A stretch of DNA of 64,000 bases, taken from contig OY782667.1 in the NCBI GenBank assembly GCA_963678135.1, forward strand, positions 1,550,001 through 1,614,000. Direction: 5' to 3'. The translations under genes and the position numbers were made by a program. Of this stretch, positions 32,368 through 41,833 are shown in pieces (position 1 is the stretch's first letter; the number at the start of each line of letters is the position of its first letter). The notes under the pieces are model-generated. The model saw only the letters and a program-made list of their open reading frames with translations. It had not been told where the DNA came from and did no database searches. Origin of the DNA: JAHJKV01 sp963678135. Lineage in GTDB: Bacteria > Desulfobacterota > Desulfovibrionia > Desulfovibrionales > Desulfovibrionaceae.

Positions 32368-33870
32368 GTTCTGCCGGGTTTTTGGGCTGCGTTTGGCCTT
32401 GGCTTTTCCCCCTGTTTTTTTTGCACCTGCTTCTTCCTTAACACTTCCCTTTTTAATCGAACCTTTATCCTTTGGGCCTGCTCCGCCAAAAGCCTTGATA
32501 CCCCGTTTGGGTTCGCTCTTACGTTTTTCATGGCTGGAACGAAAAATTATATCTAATGGAGCTGCCTCTATGCCAAGCATTTTCCGCAGTGCGTTTTCTA
32601 AATATCGAGCATAATTTTCTTTTATGATTGTATGGTCATTCACGAAAAAAACAAAGGTAGGAACCTCTGCATCAGCTTGGGTCATATAGAAAAATTTAGG
32701 TCGTTTCCGCCGAACAACAGGTGCTTGATGTTTTTCAACAACTTCACTCATTGTCCTGTTAAGCAGACCGGTACTGACACGAAGTGCACATTCCGCAACT
32801 ATTTTCTCAGCTAGGGGTAAGAGCTTGCGTACTCCACGTTTTTTCAAAGCAGAGGTATACAAAACCGGAACATGAGACGCAAAGCGCAGTTCTCTGTTGA
32901 CAGCTTCGCGTAGCATGTGGTCATCCGCACGAGGGATAAGATCAATTTTATTGATTACCAACATAAAAGGAGTTTTTTCACGAATAAGAAATTCAAGCAG
33001 CCTTTTATCTTGGCGTGTAAGCCCTTCTGTCGCATCCACGACCATCACAGTAACATTTGCTTTGCGTGATGACTTGAGAGAGCGTACCACGCTAAAGCGT
33101 TCTAAGCTCTCTTTAATATTTGCTTTGCGCCGTACTCCGGCCGTGTCAACAAACGTATAACGCTGCTCTGCTACATCAAAACTTACATCCACAGCATCCC
33201 GTGTCGTGCCTGCAACATCAGAAACAATGAGCCTATGTTCACCAATAATGGCATTGATAATAGACGATTTTCCTGCATTGGGTTTTCCCAAAAGTGCAAT
33301 ACGCAAACCTTTTTCAAGTTCATCCTGTTCTGATTCCGCCTGCCCATAGTCCATGGCAAGTCTCGCGATACGGTCACGCAATGCGTATAAATTATAACCA
33401 TGAGAAGCTGAAACCGTAATCATTTCAAAACCTAAAGAATAAAATTCTGCTAAAGCCTGCTCCTCTAATTCGCTACCATCCACTTTATTGACCACAAGCA
33501 AAACAGGCTTACCGGAATCTCGCGCCAAGGCAGCAGCTTCTTCATCAAGAGGATTAAGGCCTTCGCGACCATCAACAACAAGCAGTAGAGCATCTGATTC
33601 TGCCATGGCATCTCCGGCCTGCTGTAAAATTTCTTTTTCAAAGCCTTGGCCGGTTAAACCATTGCCCGGTGCATTATCTTCGCCAACAACCATGCCACCG
33701 GTGTCAATAAAATCAATCTCTATTCCGGCAAGAGCGGTGCGCCCTAGTATTCGATCACGAGTAACTCCTGGCGTATCATGAGCAATTGCCAAATTTTTAC
33801 GCAAAATTCGATTAAAAAGCGTAGACTTTCCAACGTTTGGACGCCCGATAAGAGCTATAGTTGCAGACAT
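32356..33870 (-). CDS. der: Double-domain ribosome-assembly GTPase Der (EngA)
   Basis: Two tandem GTPase domains and a KH-like domain; needed for 50S assembly. From ATG 33870 (504 residues): first G1 GRPNVGKST with DTPGV and NKVD, second G1 GKPNAGKSS with DVAGT, DTAGVRRK and NKIDL. The KH-like part ends near PLDIIFRSSHEK. About 60 basic residues rich in K, G and P follow, longer than in most Der proteins. AGAAGG precedes this ATG; the longer frame to 33894 is not supported. Confidence 0.94.
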   Translation of the reverse strand: MSATIALIGRPNVGKSTLFNRILRKNLAIAHDTPGVTRDRILGRTALAGIEIDFIDTGGMVVGEDNAPGNGLTGQGFEKEILQQAGDAMAESDALLLVVDGREGLNPLDEEAAALARDSGKPVLLVVNKVDGSELEEQALAEFYSLGFEMITVSASHGYNLYALRDRIARLAMDYGQAESEQDELEKGLRIALLGKPNAGKSSIINAIIGEHRLIVSDVAGTTRDAVDVSFDVAEQRYTFVDTAGVRRKANIKESLERFSVVRSLKSSRKANVTVMVVDATEGLTRQDKRLLEFLIREKTPFMLVINKIDLIPRADDHMLREAVNRELRFASHVPVLYTSALKKRGVRKLLPLAEKIVAECALRVSTGLLNRTMSEVVEKHQAPVVRRKRPKFFYMTQADAEVPTFVFFVNDHTIIKENYARYLENALRKMLGIEAAPLDIIFRSSHEKRKSEPKRGIKAFGGAGPKDKGSIKKGSVKEEAGAKKTGGKAKAKRSPKTRQNKKR

Positions 33871-33969
33871 GACACACTGCCTTCTTGCATACATAAAAAA
33901 TAAAAATTGGAAACAATGAAGCTACTCAAAACAAGAAGTTGAGTACATGCCAGTGGCTCAAGTAGCAAG

Positions 33970-35019
33970 TTATTTTGGCTGAGCCAAAAGTTTGGCAATA
34001 TTTTCTTTGTACGGGGGGTATATGACGCCCTGTTCTGTTATAATGCCTGTAATCAAAGCGTGCGGAGTTGGATCAAAGGCTAGATTATAGACGCCCACCC
34101 CCGTAGGTGTAATTTGATGCCCTGCAATATGCGTCACCTCTTCCGCAATACGATCTTCAATCGGTACTTCATCTCCGGTCTGGGTTTCACAATCAATGGT
34201 ATACAGTGGAGCTGCCACATAAAAAGGAATTCCAAAATGTTGCGCTAATATGGCAACGCCATATGTTCCTATTTTATTCACAGTGTCTCCATTTGCAGTA
34301 ATACGATCCGCACCGACCACAACTTTTTGTACCTGCCCACGTTTCATAAGTAATGCACAAGCATTATCGCAAGCAACTGTAACAGAAATTCCTTCTTGAT
34401 GTAGCTCGTAGGCAGTCAGGCGCGCTCCCTGTAAAAATGGACGAGTTTCGTTAGCAATGACTTGAATGTTTTTCCCTTGCTCTATTGCACCCCGAATAAC
34501 CCCAAGAGCAGTGCCATAGCCTGCTGTGGCAAGAGCGCCTGCATTGCAATGCGTCATCACAGTATCGCCATCAGCGAGCAATTCACCGCCAAATTTACCT
34601 ATATTACGGCATATCGCTATATCATGAGCATGGATTTCCTGCGCGCGTCCGAGCCAGATTTCAAGCAAATCATTTAAGCTCGTGATATGAGAAGTTTGCC
34701 ACACACGCTGCATTTCTTGCACTGCCCATGCTAAATTTACGGCAGTAGGCCGTGCCTCACGGATTTGATCTAATTTTTTTTGCAAAATAGCTTGCCAGTT
34801 TTGCACTCCAGCTCTTTGTACTTCACGGGCAGCCAAATAACAGCCATAGGCTGCTGTAACACCAATTGCAGGTGCTCCGCGCACGACCATAGTCAGCAAA
34901 GCATAACATACATCCTCAGTGCTTAAAACTTCAAAATATTGCTCATTATTTGGCAAATACCGTTGATCCAGCAAAATTAAACAGTTTTTTTCTTTTGAAA
35001 AAATAATATGTGTTGTCAT
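33970..35019 (-). CDS. mtnA: S-methyl-5-thioribose-1-phosphate isomerase MtnA
   Basis: Isomerises methylthioribose-1-phosphate to methylthioribulose-1-phosphate, the step after MtnP. About 349 residues. Motifs: MVVRGAPAIGVTAAYG, catalytic cysteine in MTHCNAGALATAGYGTALG, DNACALLM, and GADRITANGDTVNKIGTYG with the catalytic aspartate. The ATG at 35019 has GAG at the right distance; ATG 35025 is an alternative. In anaerobes the product often enters a DHAP shunt rather than the aerobic methionine cycle; none of those later genes is in the window. Confidence 0.92.
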   Translation of the reverse strand: MTTHIIFSKEKNCLILLDQRYLPNNEQYFEVLSTEDVCYALLTMVVRGAPAIGVTAAYGCYLAAREVQRAGVQNWQAILQKKLDQIREARPTAVNLAWAVQEMQRVWQTSHITSLNDLLEIWLGRAQEIHAHDIAICRNIGKFGGELLADGDTVMTHCNAGALATAGYGTALGVIRGAIEQGKNIQVIANETRPFLQGARLTAYELHQEGISVTVACDNACALLMKRGQVQKVVVGADRITANGDTVNKIGTYGVAILAQHFGIPFYVAAPLYTIDCETQTGDEVPIEDRIAEEVTHIAGHQITPTGVGVYNLAFDPTPHALITGIITEQGVIYPPYKENIAKLLAQPK

Positions 35020-35052
35020 CTGCATCTCGTGTGCTTTGAATTGGCAGGGATT

Positions 35053-35715
35053 TTATTCAACCGCAATCGTACTTACAAGCATCCATTTACCGTCTATACA
35101 GCGAAAACGGAAACAATGATCTCCGGGTAAGGCTAAGACTGTAGAAGCGATATATCCTCGTGTTTCATCAGCTAAGAGGATACAATGCCATTGGATACCA
35201 TCGACAAAAACCGGTACTTCTATGTTGCAAAGTGTGACCTGTTCATAGGATAATTCTTGAATAATTTGGGCATCAAGTCCTGGCCAAGCTCTAACAAAGG
35301 CTGGAGAGGCAGTAATCACAGCGAGCATGACCCCATGTTCATCTAAAGGAGGAGCCAGTGCGGTGTAAGGCAATATGAACTCTTCGCCATCATGAAGCAT
35401 CGCACCTCCTAAACGCAAAGCTCTTTCCAGTACAATAAAAAAATTTTCCCCGTGCGCTGAAACTCCAAACCAATACTCTTTGAAATCCTGAAGCCCCGCA
35501 AAACCGCCATAAGTAACGTGGCACTTAGGATGCACAATAGAAAGAATAAATTCTTTGTCTTTACGCTCTACAGCTTCCTTGAGCTGCATTATAAAAGCAG
35601 ACAATTCAGGGTCTTGTATTGGCTCAGGAGGCGGAAATGCTACTGCCCAAGCAAGGCTACTGCTCATGTAAAACACAAAACAAGCAAGAAAACAGCGAGA
35701 AAAGAACAAGAGCAT
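35053..35715 (-). CDS. Exported protein of unknown function
   Basis: 220 residues with a clear signal peptide (MLLFFSRCFLACFVFYMSS, cleavage likely near LAWA-VAFPP). The mature part is soluble and periplasmic, starting PPPEPIQDPELSAFIMQLKE and containing HPKCHVTYGGFAGLQDFKE, and ends in a compact domain with LPGDHCFRFRCIDGKWMLV. No catalytic motif is seen. It lies between mtnA and the carbonic anhydrase, all on the minus strand with short gaps, so it is probably in the same operon. Not recognised. Confidence 0.75.
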   Translation of the reverse strand: MLLFFSRCFLACFVFYMSSSLAWAVAFPPPEPIQDPELSAFIMQLKEAVERKDKEFILSIVHPKCHVTYGGFAGLQDFKEYWFGVSAHGENFFIVLERALRLGGAMLHDGEEFILPYTALAPPLDEHGVMLAVITASPAFVRAWPGLDAQIIQELSYEQVTLCNIEVPVFVDGIQWHCILLADETRGYIASTVLALPGDHCFRFRCIDGKWMLVSTIAVE

Positions 35716-35724
35716 TCTCCTTAC

Positions 35725-36360
35725 TTATATTTCTAACCGTACAAAATCATCTATATTGTGATCATGCTGAAACAGTTCACCAGACTTGAGATCAAAATAC
35801 CAACCGTGCAAAGTCAATTTTCCTTGCGCTATCCTATGCTGTATCCAAGGGAAACTTTGCAAATTTTTAAGAGACACCAGCAAGGCTTTTTGCTCACAAG
35901 CTAGGCATTGTTCTTCAAAACTTGCATGAGGCAGACCTTGTATAATTTCTTCACATGCAGGCTGAACAATACTCATCCAATTATCAACAAATTCAGTATA
36001 TTCTCTCTTTTTTTGAACTGTCATCAGTTGACGAATACCGCCACACTGGGAATGTCCAAGGACTATGATATGCTCTACTTGTAAAGACTTTACCCCGTAT
36101 TCCAAAGCAGCACTAACACCGTGACAATGCTCATCTGGTTTATAGGGTGGCACTAAATTGGCAATATTACGGACAACAAAAATATCTCCGGGACTACAAT
36201 CTAACAGCAGTGCAGGTGCCACGCGAGAATCAGAACAGCCAATGACCATGACTCGTGGTGTTTGCCCTTGCGCGAGCCGTGAAAAAAAATCAGAATTATT
36301 ATGCACGTATTTCTTTTGAAAACGTCCAAAGCCTTGCATCAGATCATGAATTTGTTTCAT
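35725..36360 (-). CDS. Beta-class carbonic anhydrase
   Basis: Interconverts CO2 and bicarbonate with a zinc ion. 211 residues. Zinc ligands and catalytic dyad: VIGCSDSRVAP (C, D, R) and VLGHSQCGGI (H, C). RNIANLVPPY is the conserved loop. It could supply bicarbonate to pyruvate carboxylase; a SulP transporter that might carry bicarbonate is also in the window. It precedes the exported protein gene and is 24 bp downstream of sufB. Confidence 0.93.
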   Translation of the reverse strand: MKQIHDLMQGFGRFQKKYVHNNSDFFSRLAQGQTPRVMVIGCSDSRVAPALLLDCSPGDIFVVRNIANLVPPYKPDEHCHGVSAALEYGVKSLQVEHIIVLGHSQCGGIRQLMTVQKKREYTEFVDNWMSIVQPACEEIIQGLPHASFEEQCLACEQKALLVSLKNLQSFPWIQHRIAQGKLTLHGWYFDLKSGELFQHDHNIDDFVRLEI

Positions 36361-36384
36361 TGGCTATCCAAAAACAGTATGCTT

Positions 36385-37542
36385 TTACATTGCATCAGAA
36401 GATTGAAGTTCCTCAATTTGTTTATCAATGGCTTTTTGAAGTTTTTCAGGCAGTCCCATAATATCCGTATTCAAAAAACCACGCACAATGGTAGCTGTGG
36501 CTTCGTCCTCATCCATACCACGAGCCATCAGGTATTCAATTTCATCTTGAGCAATTTTACCCACCGAGGCTTCATGTGAAAGTTCCACACCTTCTTGAGA
36601 ACCATCCAGCTCCGGAATAGCCCAAATACGGCCATTACCTAGGATAAGACCTTGACATTCTAAATGTCCTTTGCTGGGTGTGCGATGCGCGCCGATATGC
36701 CCTCTATTGATGATAGTACCGCCGGCAGCGATAGCACGGGCAATAATTTCACAACGTGTATTTGGAGCGTTCATAATGACCCGATTGCCCATATCAAGAT
36801 GAGAACCTTCGGCAGCAACGACCACGGAATTAAAACGTGCTACTGAATTTTCTCCATTCATAGTAATTGATGGATACATCTGCAAATCATGCACAGGCTG
36901 GAGTAAGACGTAATTCGAAAGGAACATACCGCCTTCTTCCACAATTCCGGCAGAGCGAGGTCGCACTGCAACACCTTCACCCCAATTATGCACCATGGTA
37001 AATGTTAATGAAGCATTTTTTTGAACAAAAAATTCCGAAATACCCAAATGTGCTCCGGAAGAAGTTCCATGTGCTACAGAGCAACCAGTAATAATATGCG
37101 CTTTTGCATCTTCTTCAATAATAACAAGGTTATGAACATTTTGTCCCACTTGCTCTGATTTGAGCATCAGGCAGGATTGAATAGGTTCCTCGATTGTAGC
37201 TCCGGCCTTGACTCGAATAAAATATCCGCCATGCAAATTCTCTGAAGTAGCACGAGTAAATTCATCTTTATCTTGCTTAATCAATGTCCAGTAATACTCT
37301 TTGAGACCATCATATTTTTTTAGAGCATCTTTGATGTCCATAATTTCTACGGCATCATTTAAGGAAGTACAATGCACTGATGATTGATCCATCTGCAAAA
37401 ACGTAGCAGATCGTTTACTTAAATCCGTAACCACACCGGAAAGTTCCAGTTGTTCACGATCTTCGGGTGAAAGTGCATCTAAACTATCAATACTGCCTTG
37501 AGTCACGCCCTGAAAACGAAATTTTTTTAAATCAACACTCAT
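36385..37542 (-). CDS. sufB: SufB/SufD-type iron-sulfur scaffold protein
   Basis: Scaffold partner of the SufC ATPase in iron-sulfur cluster assembly. The 385-residue protein has the beta-helix core: LHGGYFIRVKAGATIEEPIQ, VHNLVIIEEDAKAHI, HLDMGNRVIMNAPNT, and the C-terminal SHEASVGKIAQDEIEYLMARG of the SufBD family. Only one scaffold gene is present rather than both SufB and SufD, as in the minimal SufBC (SMS) systems of archaea and deep-branching anaerobes. No cysteine desulfurase is adjacent. Confidence 0.9.
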   Translation of the reverse strand: MSVDLKKFRFQGVTQGSIDSLDALSPEDREQLELSGVVTDLSKRSATFLQMDQSSVHCTSLNDAVEIMDIKDALKKYDGLKEYYWTLIKQDKDEFTRATSENLHGGYFIRVKAGATIEEPIQSCLMLKSEQVGQNVHNLVIIEEDAKAHIITGCSVAHGTSSGAHLGISEFFVQKNASLTFTMVHNWGEGVAVRPRSAGIVEEGGMFLSNYVLLQPVHDLQMYPSITMNGENSVARFNSVVVAAEGSHLDMGNRVIMNAPNTRCEIIARAIAAGGTIINRGHIGAHRTPSKGHLECQGLILGNGRIWAIPELDGSQEGVELSHEASVGKIAQDEIEYLMARGMDEDEATATIVRGFLNTDIMGLPEKLQKAIDKQIEELQSSDAM

Positions 37543-37563
37543 TTTATTTCCCCTAAAAATAAG

Positions 37564-38322
37564 CTAATTCATACAACGAATACATTCTTGATACCCATGC
37601 TCATGGATATGATCTAAAATATCACGCGGACGGCCTTGGCAACATAAATGCCCGTTAAAAAGCACACGGGCACGATCAGCATTAACATAGTCAAGAATAT
37701 AGCCGGTATGTGTGATAATAAGTCCTGAAGTTTTTTTGAAGTCTTTTAATGGACGCAAGCAATCAGTAGCTGAAGAACTTAACGCACCATCCAAAATTTG
37801 CCGAGCTACTTTACCTACAAGCTGCATATTTTCCATATCCACACCAGATTCCGGTTCATCAAAAAGCACAAGGTCCGGATTCTGCGCCATGAGCTGCAAC
37901 AATTCACTCCGCTTGATTTCTCCACCAGAAAAACCAGCATTGATGTCACGATCAAGAAAATCCGTAAAATTCACTTTTTCAGCCAGCGCATCAACATCAA
38001 GCTCGCGACCTTGGGCGCACATGCCGACAAGGTGCCGTGTTCGTAGACCATGAATAGTCGGTGGTCGTTGAAAACTCATTCCTATGCCCATACGAGCTCT
38101 TTCATACATAGGCGCGTGAGTAATATCTTGACCCTTAAAAATAATTTTACCTTTGTTTATGACATAAGCGCTAAATCCCATCAGAGTCATCAGTAAAGAG
38201 GTTTTACCAGAGCCATTAGGACCGAATAAAATAAAAGTTTCCCCTTCCTGAATATGTAAATTGATTCCTTTGAGAACTTCCCTTTCTCCAATGGATACAT
38301 GCAGGTTTTCTATTTTCAGCAT
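37564..38322 (-). CDS. sufC: SufC ATPase of the Suf iron-sulfur assembly system
   Basis: ABC-type ATPase that drives the SufB scaffold. 252 residues. Walker A GPNGSGKTS, signature FSGGEIKRSE (the SufC form), Walker B LVLFDEPESGVD and the switch histidine in LIITHTG. The C-terminus ends EHGYQECIRCMN; a CxxC there is unusual for SufC. It is 21 bp upstream of sufB. A region of about 310 bp without genes precedes it. Confidence 0.92.
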   Translation of the reverse strand: MLKIENLHVSIGEREVLKGINLHIQEGETFILFGPNGSGKTSLLMTLMGFSAYVINKGKIIFKGQDITHAPMYERARMGIGMSFQRPPTIHGLRTRHLVGMCAQGRELDVDALAEKVNFTDFLDRDINAGFSGGEIKRSELLQLMAQNPDLVLFDEPESGVDMENMQLVGKVARQILDGALSSSATDCLRPLKDFKKTSGLIITHTGYILDYVNADRARVLFNGHLCCQGRPRDILDHIHEHGYQECIRCMN

Positions 38323-38635
38323 TGCTTCCTCGCAGTTTAGGCTTCAATATAAGTCGGTTTACTTACCTTTTCCCGTGCCACACGTCCAGTATTAGCAAAG
38401 CCCCTGTCCAGCAAGGACAGAAGCTTATTTGAACCCCTTGCGCGATAATTATACGATTTTCTATCCGTGAATGCTATCAATGAATTTATAGATTGGAAAC
38501 CAATCAATGCTTTTCTTTGCAAAAAGCTAAAAACATAAAAGCAATAGCGTGGACAATGTATGACACGAGCTTTTGGCGCACTACAAAAAATTTAAGGAAA
38601 TATGCAGAAGCCTTAATATAATAGGATGTTACAGC
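38323..38635 (-). other. Leader region upstream of sufC
   Basis: No convincing gene in 313 bp. On the minus strand a perfect TATAAT lies at 38453-38448, but the hexamer 17 bp upstream (TAGCAT) is poor, so the promoter may depend on an activator. That would leave a leader of about 115 nt. An open frame of 61 codons (38337-38522) crosses it without a ribosome-binding site. I do not see a clear IscR-type site. Confidence 0.45.
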
Positions 38636-39124
38636 TTAAAGTTTGCCACGCATTAAGGTCGGGGGTGAGCTGGAATTTGATACAAATTGTCCTTTGGCAG
38701 AATATCCAAATTTTTCATGGCTTGGAGTAAGAATTTTTTGCATGAAAGCAACAAGTTTGCTTGATTGCTCATGAAGAGCCAAGACAATATTTCTATTCTT
38801 TTCAGCTTGCGCATTGCATAAGCCCTCAGAAATTTTTATTTTTTGCAATAAAGCATCTAAAGCTGTTCGTGCTTCTTCTTCAATATTCGGCAATATTTCA
38901 TGAAGACGTGTCGCATTTGGATTTATTTGTTGAATTAATAGCTTGAGGCTTTTTCGTTCCGCCACGATTTGTCGCATAAGCTCTTGTATCGACAGTTCAA
39001 TAGGTGTGATACTTGCGACATCCTGCTGCGATAATTTGGAAAATTCTTCCTCAAGCAAGCTCTGTAATAAGGACAAGGCTTTAAGTTGACGAGAAATATT
39101 TTCCTGTATCCGGGAGATATTCAT
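38636..39124 (-). CDS. flgN: Flagellar FlgN-type chaperone
   Basis: 162 residues, almost entirely helical and rich in L, Q, E and K, typical of the FlgN export chaperone for hook-filament junction proteins FlgK and FlgL. Weak sequence identity to the family; the assignment rests on position after flgJ, size and coiled-coil character. No flgK or flgL gene follows; sufC comes next after a gap, so the usual order is broken here. Confidence 0.7.
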   Translation of the reverse strand: MNISRIQENISRQLKALSLLQSLLEEEFSKLSQQDVASITPIELSIQELMRQIVAERKSLKLLIQQINPNATRLHEILPNIEEEARTALDALLQKIKISEGLCNAQAEKNRNIVLALHEQSSKLVAFMQKILTPSHEKFGYSAKGQFVSNSSSPPTLMRGKL

Positions 39125-39179
39125 CTTGCACCATCCATCAATAAAAAATAATAGCTTTATGTGATTTTACAAATTTCAT

Positions 39180-39941
39180 TTATATTTTCGTAAATTCCGT
39201 ACTTGTACTCTGCGAATTGTTTTCTTTTGTCATAAATGCTCCTTGTGTCGCAGTATCAAAAACCGCTCCCGGATCACTTTTTTCTCCCTCTCGAAGCCCT
39301 CTGGCTATCCGGTTAAGCTCTGCTTCAATCTCAAAATGACTTAAATTGGAAACATCACGAACAGTATTTGTTGCGTCAAATTCAGTACCTTGCGTATTTT
39401 GCATAGCTTGTGCAGAATTTGTTTCTTTTTTTGCAAGCATGATGGCAGATTCTGGCGCAAAACTTTCTGGAGTTATTTCAACCGGCATAGCTGGTTTTTT
39501 TAATTCTTTGGCCGTATTATATGTTGCTTGATTGTTTGCTCTTTCCTTTTTTATGTCTTGATTGCTCTCTGCTGTTTGATCGTTTTCCTTGCCAAGTAAA
39601 CGCAGTTTTCCAGCAAGATGTTCATATAACATATCAGCCAAACCAATCCCGCCTGCTTCAGCAAGTTCTTCGGAAAATTCACGATTAAACATTGATTTAT
39701 ACATGCTCTCTTGCTTGCTGTGTAAATAGCCTTCTTGAGGAACTGAGCGTTCCATCTGCTCCCAAATTTGACTGATAAATACTGCCTCAAAATCTTGGCA
39801 TACTTCTCGAAGTTCTTTTTTTTGGTCACCTTGTGTATTCAAACGATCTCGCAAACCTTGCATACGTTGCTGAAATTGTACCATTTCAGCTTGTTTTGCA
39901 GCTGCATCTCCCGATTGTGCTGTGGTACTGAGTTCAAGCAT
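39180..39941 (-). CDS. flgJ: Flagellar rod-assembly protein FlgJ (rod-binding domain only)
   Basis: 253 residues. The N-terminal half is the rod-binding domain: LREVCQDFEAVFISQIWEQM, YKSMFNREFSEELAEAGGIG and LADMLYEHL. The C-terminal half is a low-complexity polar tail and lacks the muramidase domain found in enterobacterial FlgJ, as in many Desulfovibrio. The ATG overlaps the flgI stop (TAATG), so translation is coupled. Confidence 0.9.
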   Translation of the reverse strand: MLELSTTAQSGDAAAKQAEMVQFQQRMQGLRDRLNTQGDQKKELREVCQDFEAVFISQIWEQMERSVPQEGYLHSKQESMYKSMFNREFSEELAEAGGIGLADMLYEHLAGKLRLLGKENDQTAESNQDIKKERANNQATYNTAKELKKPAMPVEITPESFAPESAIMLAKKETNSAQAMQNTQGTEFDATNTVRDVSNLSHFEIEAELNRIARGLREGEKSDPGAVFDTATQGAFMTKENNSQSTSTEFTKI

Positions 39942-41089
39942 TAGATTACCTCCAGATCAGCATATAATGCTCCAGCTGCACGCAAAGTACGAATAATGGA
40001 AATTAAATCACGCGGTGCAGCACCAATAGAATTCAAGCCATCAACTAATTCTTGAAGCGTAGCTCCTTCCATAAGCATAAGTTGATTGTTTTGTTCTTCA
40101 ATTTGTATATCTGTTTGCGGAGTAACCACGGTTTCAGCCCCCTCGGCAAAAGGCCCAGGTTGGCTGACTTCCTGACTTTCAGACACAACAACTTGTAAAT
40201 TACCATGTGCTACAGCAACTTTAGATAAGCGAACATCACTTCCCAAAACAATGGTTCCGGTTTTTTCATCAACGACAACCTTTGCTCTGGAATCTGGAGT
40301 TACAGACAAATTTTCCAAGGAAGCGAGTAGCGGAACCATATTGCCCTGAAACCTATCGGGAATAGCTAATTGCACTGTAGAAATATCTTCAGCGCGTGCA
40401 TAAGCTCCACCAAGGCTACGATTGATATTATCTACAACCTGCATCGTTGTTCCAAAATCCTGTGTACTCAAACTAATTGTCAAATTTTCTTGAGAATTAA
40501 AATCAAAGGGAACTTCACGCTCTACAACTGCCCCTCCTGGAATACGCCCTACTGTTGCTATATTCTTTTGAGCAGAGGCAGCTTCGCCCGTGCTTGAAAG
40601 TCCACCAACAGTAAGTGCTCCTTGTGCCACAGCATAAATACTTCCATCGACCCCCTTAAGAGGCGTCACCAGCAGGATACCACCCAAAAGACTGTCTGCA
40701 TCTCCGATAGAGGAAACAGTAACGCCCATGGTGGAACCAACTTTGGCAGAAACAGGCATTTTAGCCGTGACCATAACCGCAGCAACATTAGTCGCTTTCA
40801 AGCTTGCAGAACTCACTTCCACGCCCATTTTATCCAGCATATTTCGCATAGACGTAACAGTAAAAGCAGTATTTGACCCATCACCTGTACCATTAAGCCC
40901 TACGACAAGCCCATATCCTACAAGTTCGTTAGTACGAACGCCGGAGATGGAAGAAATATCCTTTAATCGTACAGCCTGTGTTGATGATACTGTACAGGCA
41001 ATGAACGCTACGGCCAAAAGCAGTATTGTCCCAACTAAAGAAAATCTCCCTGCAAATGATCGTTGATATGTCATATTATGTGTATTCAT
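39941..41089 (-). CDS. flgI: Flagellar P-ring protein FlgI
   Basis: Periplasmic protein forming the P ring round the flagellar rod. The ATG at 41089 (382 residues) has GGAGG 7 nt upstream. A signal peptide ends near TQA-VRLKD. Family motifs: RLKDISSISGVRTNELVGYG, VVGLNGTGDGSN, and near the C-terminus MLMEGATLQELVDGLNSIG and LRAAGALYADLEVI. Fifth gene of the flgF-G-A-H-I-J-N operon. Confidence 0.96.
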   Translation of the reverse strand: MNTHNMTYQRSFAGRFSLVGTILLLAVAFIACTVSSTQAVRLKDISSISGVRTNELVGYGLVVGLNGTGDGSNTAFTVTSMRNMLDKMGVEVSSASLKATNVAAVMVTAKMPVSAKVGSTMGVTVSSIGDADSLLGGILLVTPLKGVDGSIYAVAQGALTVGGLSSTGEAASAQKNIATVGRIPGGAVVEREVPFDFNSQENLTISLSTQDFGTTMQVVDNINRSLGGAYARAEDISTVQLAIPDRFQGNMVPLLASLENLSVTPDSRAKVVVDEKTGTIVLGSDVRLSKVAVAHGNLQVVVSESQEVSQPGPFAEGAETVVTPQTDIQIEEQNNQLMLMEGATLQELVDGLNSIGAAPRDLISIIRTLRAAGALYADLEVI

Positions 41090-41125
41090 ATATACCTCCA
41101 CTGTACCGCTACCCCATATGCTGTG

Positions 41126-41815
41126 CTAAAATGGCCATGTATTATCAAGAATTCTAGTCATCCAACCCGGAGTCTGTTTATCTGCAATAACGCCTTCTCC
41201 AAAAATTTCAATTTGTGCCTCGGCAAGAGCACTGGAGTTCACAGAATTATCCGCAGCAATATCACGCTGGCGAACCAAACCTCGTACCACAAGTATTTGC
41301 GTTTCATTGTTTACTCTGATGCGTCTGGCTCCCTCGACCTGCATTACCCTACCCGGCAACATGCGTACCACTCTGGCTGCAATAATTGCCGTAAAAGTAG
41401 ATTCTTGCGTGGTTTCTCCGGTTCCTGCAAAATCATTCGTATTTTCAGATTGAATATCTGCGCCTTCACCCATGGCAAGACTTTGCAAAGCACCACCCAA
41501 AACCCCTCCTGTATTAAATGCAGAAATACCAAAAGCAGTATTTGAAGAGCGATCCGTAGAAGTTTCTGACTTATGTTCGGCAGTCGAACTTTCAGAAACA
41601 ATCACTTGTACAATATCCCCTACGTTTTTGGCTCTATTATCATCATATAAAAATTCTGCCGAGTTTGGAGAAAATAAAGAGCCGGGATTTTCATGCGGTT
41701 CAGGTTCTTCGTAAGCCGGTTCACTTAAGATAGGCATGGGTGCCGGTGATTGCTGAGACGCACATCCGGAAAATAAAAATACTACAAAAAGAAAAATGGC
41801 TATTTTTTGGTTCAT
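41126..41815 (-). CDS. flgH: Flagellar L-ring lipoprotein FlgH
   Basis: Outer-membrane lipoprotein forming the L ring. 229 residues. Lipobox FLFSGCAS near residue 18; then AEFLYDDNRAKNVGDIVQV, the FlgH signature, and EGARRIRVNNETQILVVRGLVRQRDI at the C-terminal half. AAGGAG before the ATG. Its presence implies a Gram-negative, outer-membrane organism. Confidence 0.95.
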   Translation of the reverse strand: MNQKIAIFLFVVFLFSGCASQQSPAPMPILSEPAYEEPEPHENPGSLFSPNSAEFLYDDNRAKNVGDIVQVIVSESSTAEHKSETSTDRSSNTAFGISAFNTGGVLGGALQSLAMGEGADIQSENTNDFAGTGETTQESTFTAIIAARVVRMLPGRVMQVEGARRIRVNNETQILVVRGLVRQRDIAADNSVNSSALAEAQIEIFGEGVIADKQTPGWMTRILDNTWPF

Positions 41816-41833
41816 TCTACACTCCTTGGCATT

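Noticed and set aside
38337..38522. 61-codon frame upstream of sufC on the minus strand
   Set aside because: No ribosome-binding site, mixed composition and no recognisable motif; it covers a region with a TATAAT box.
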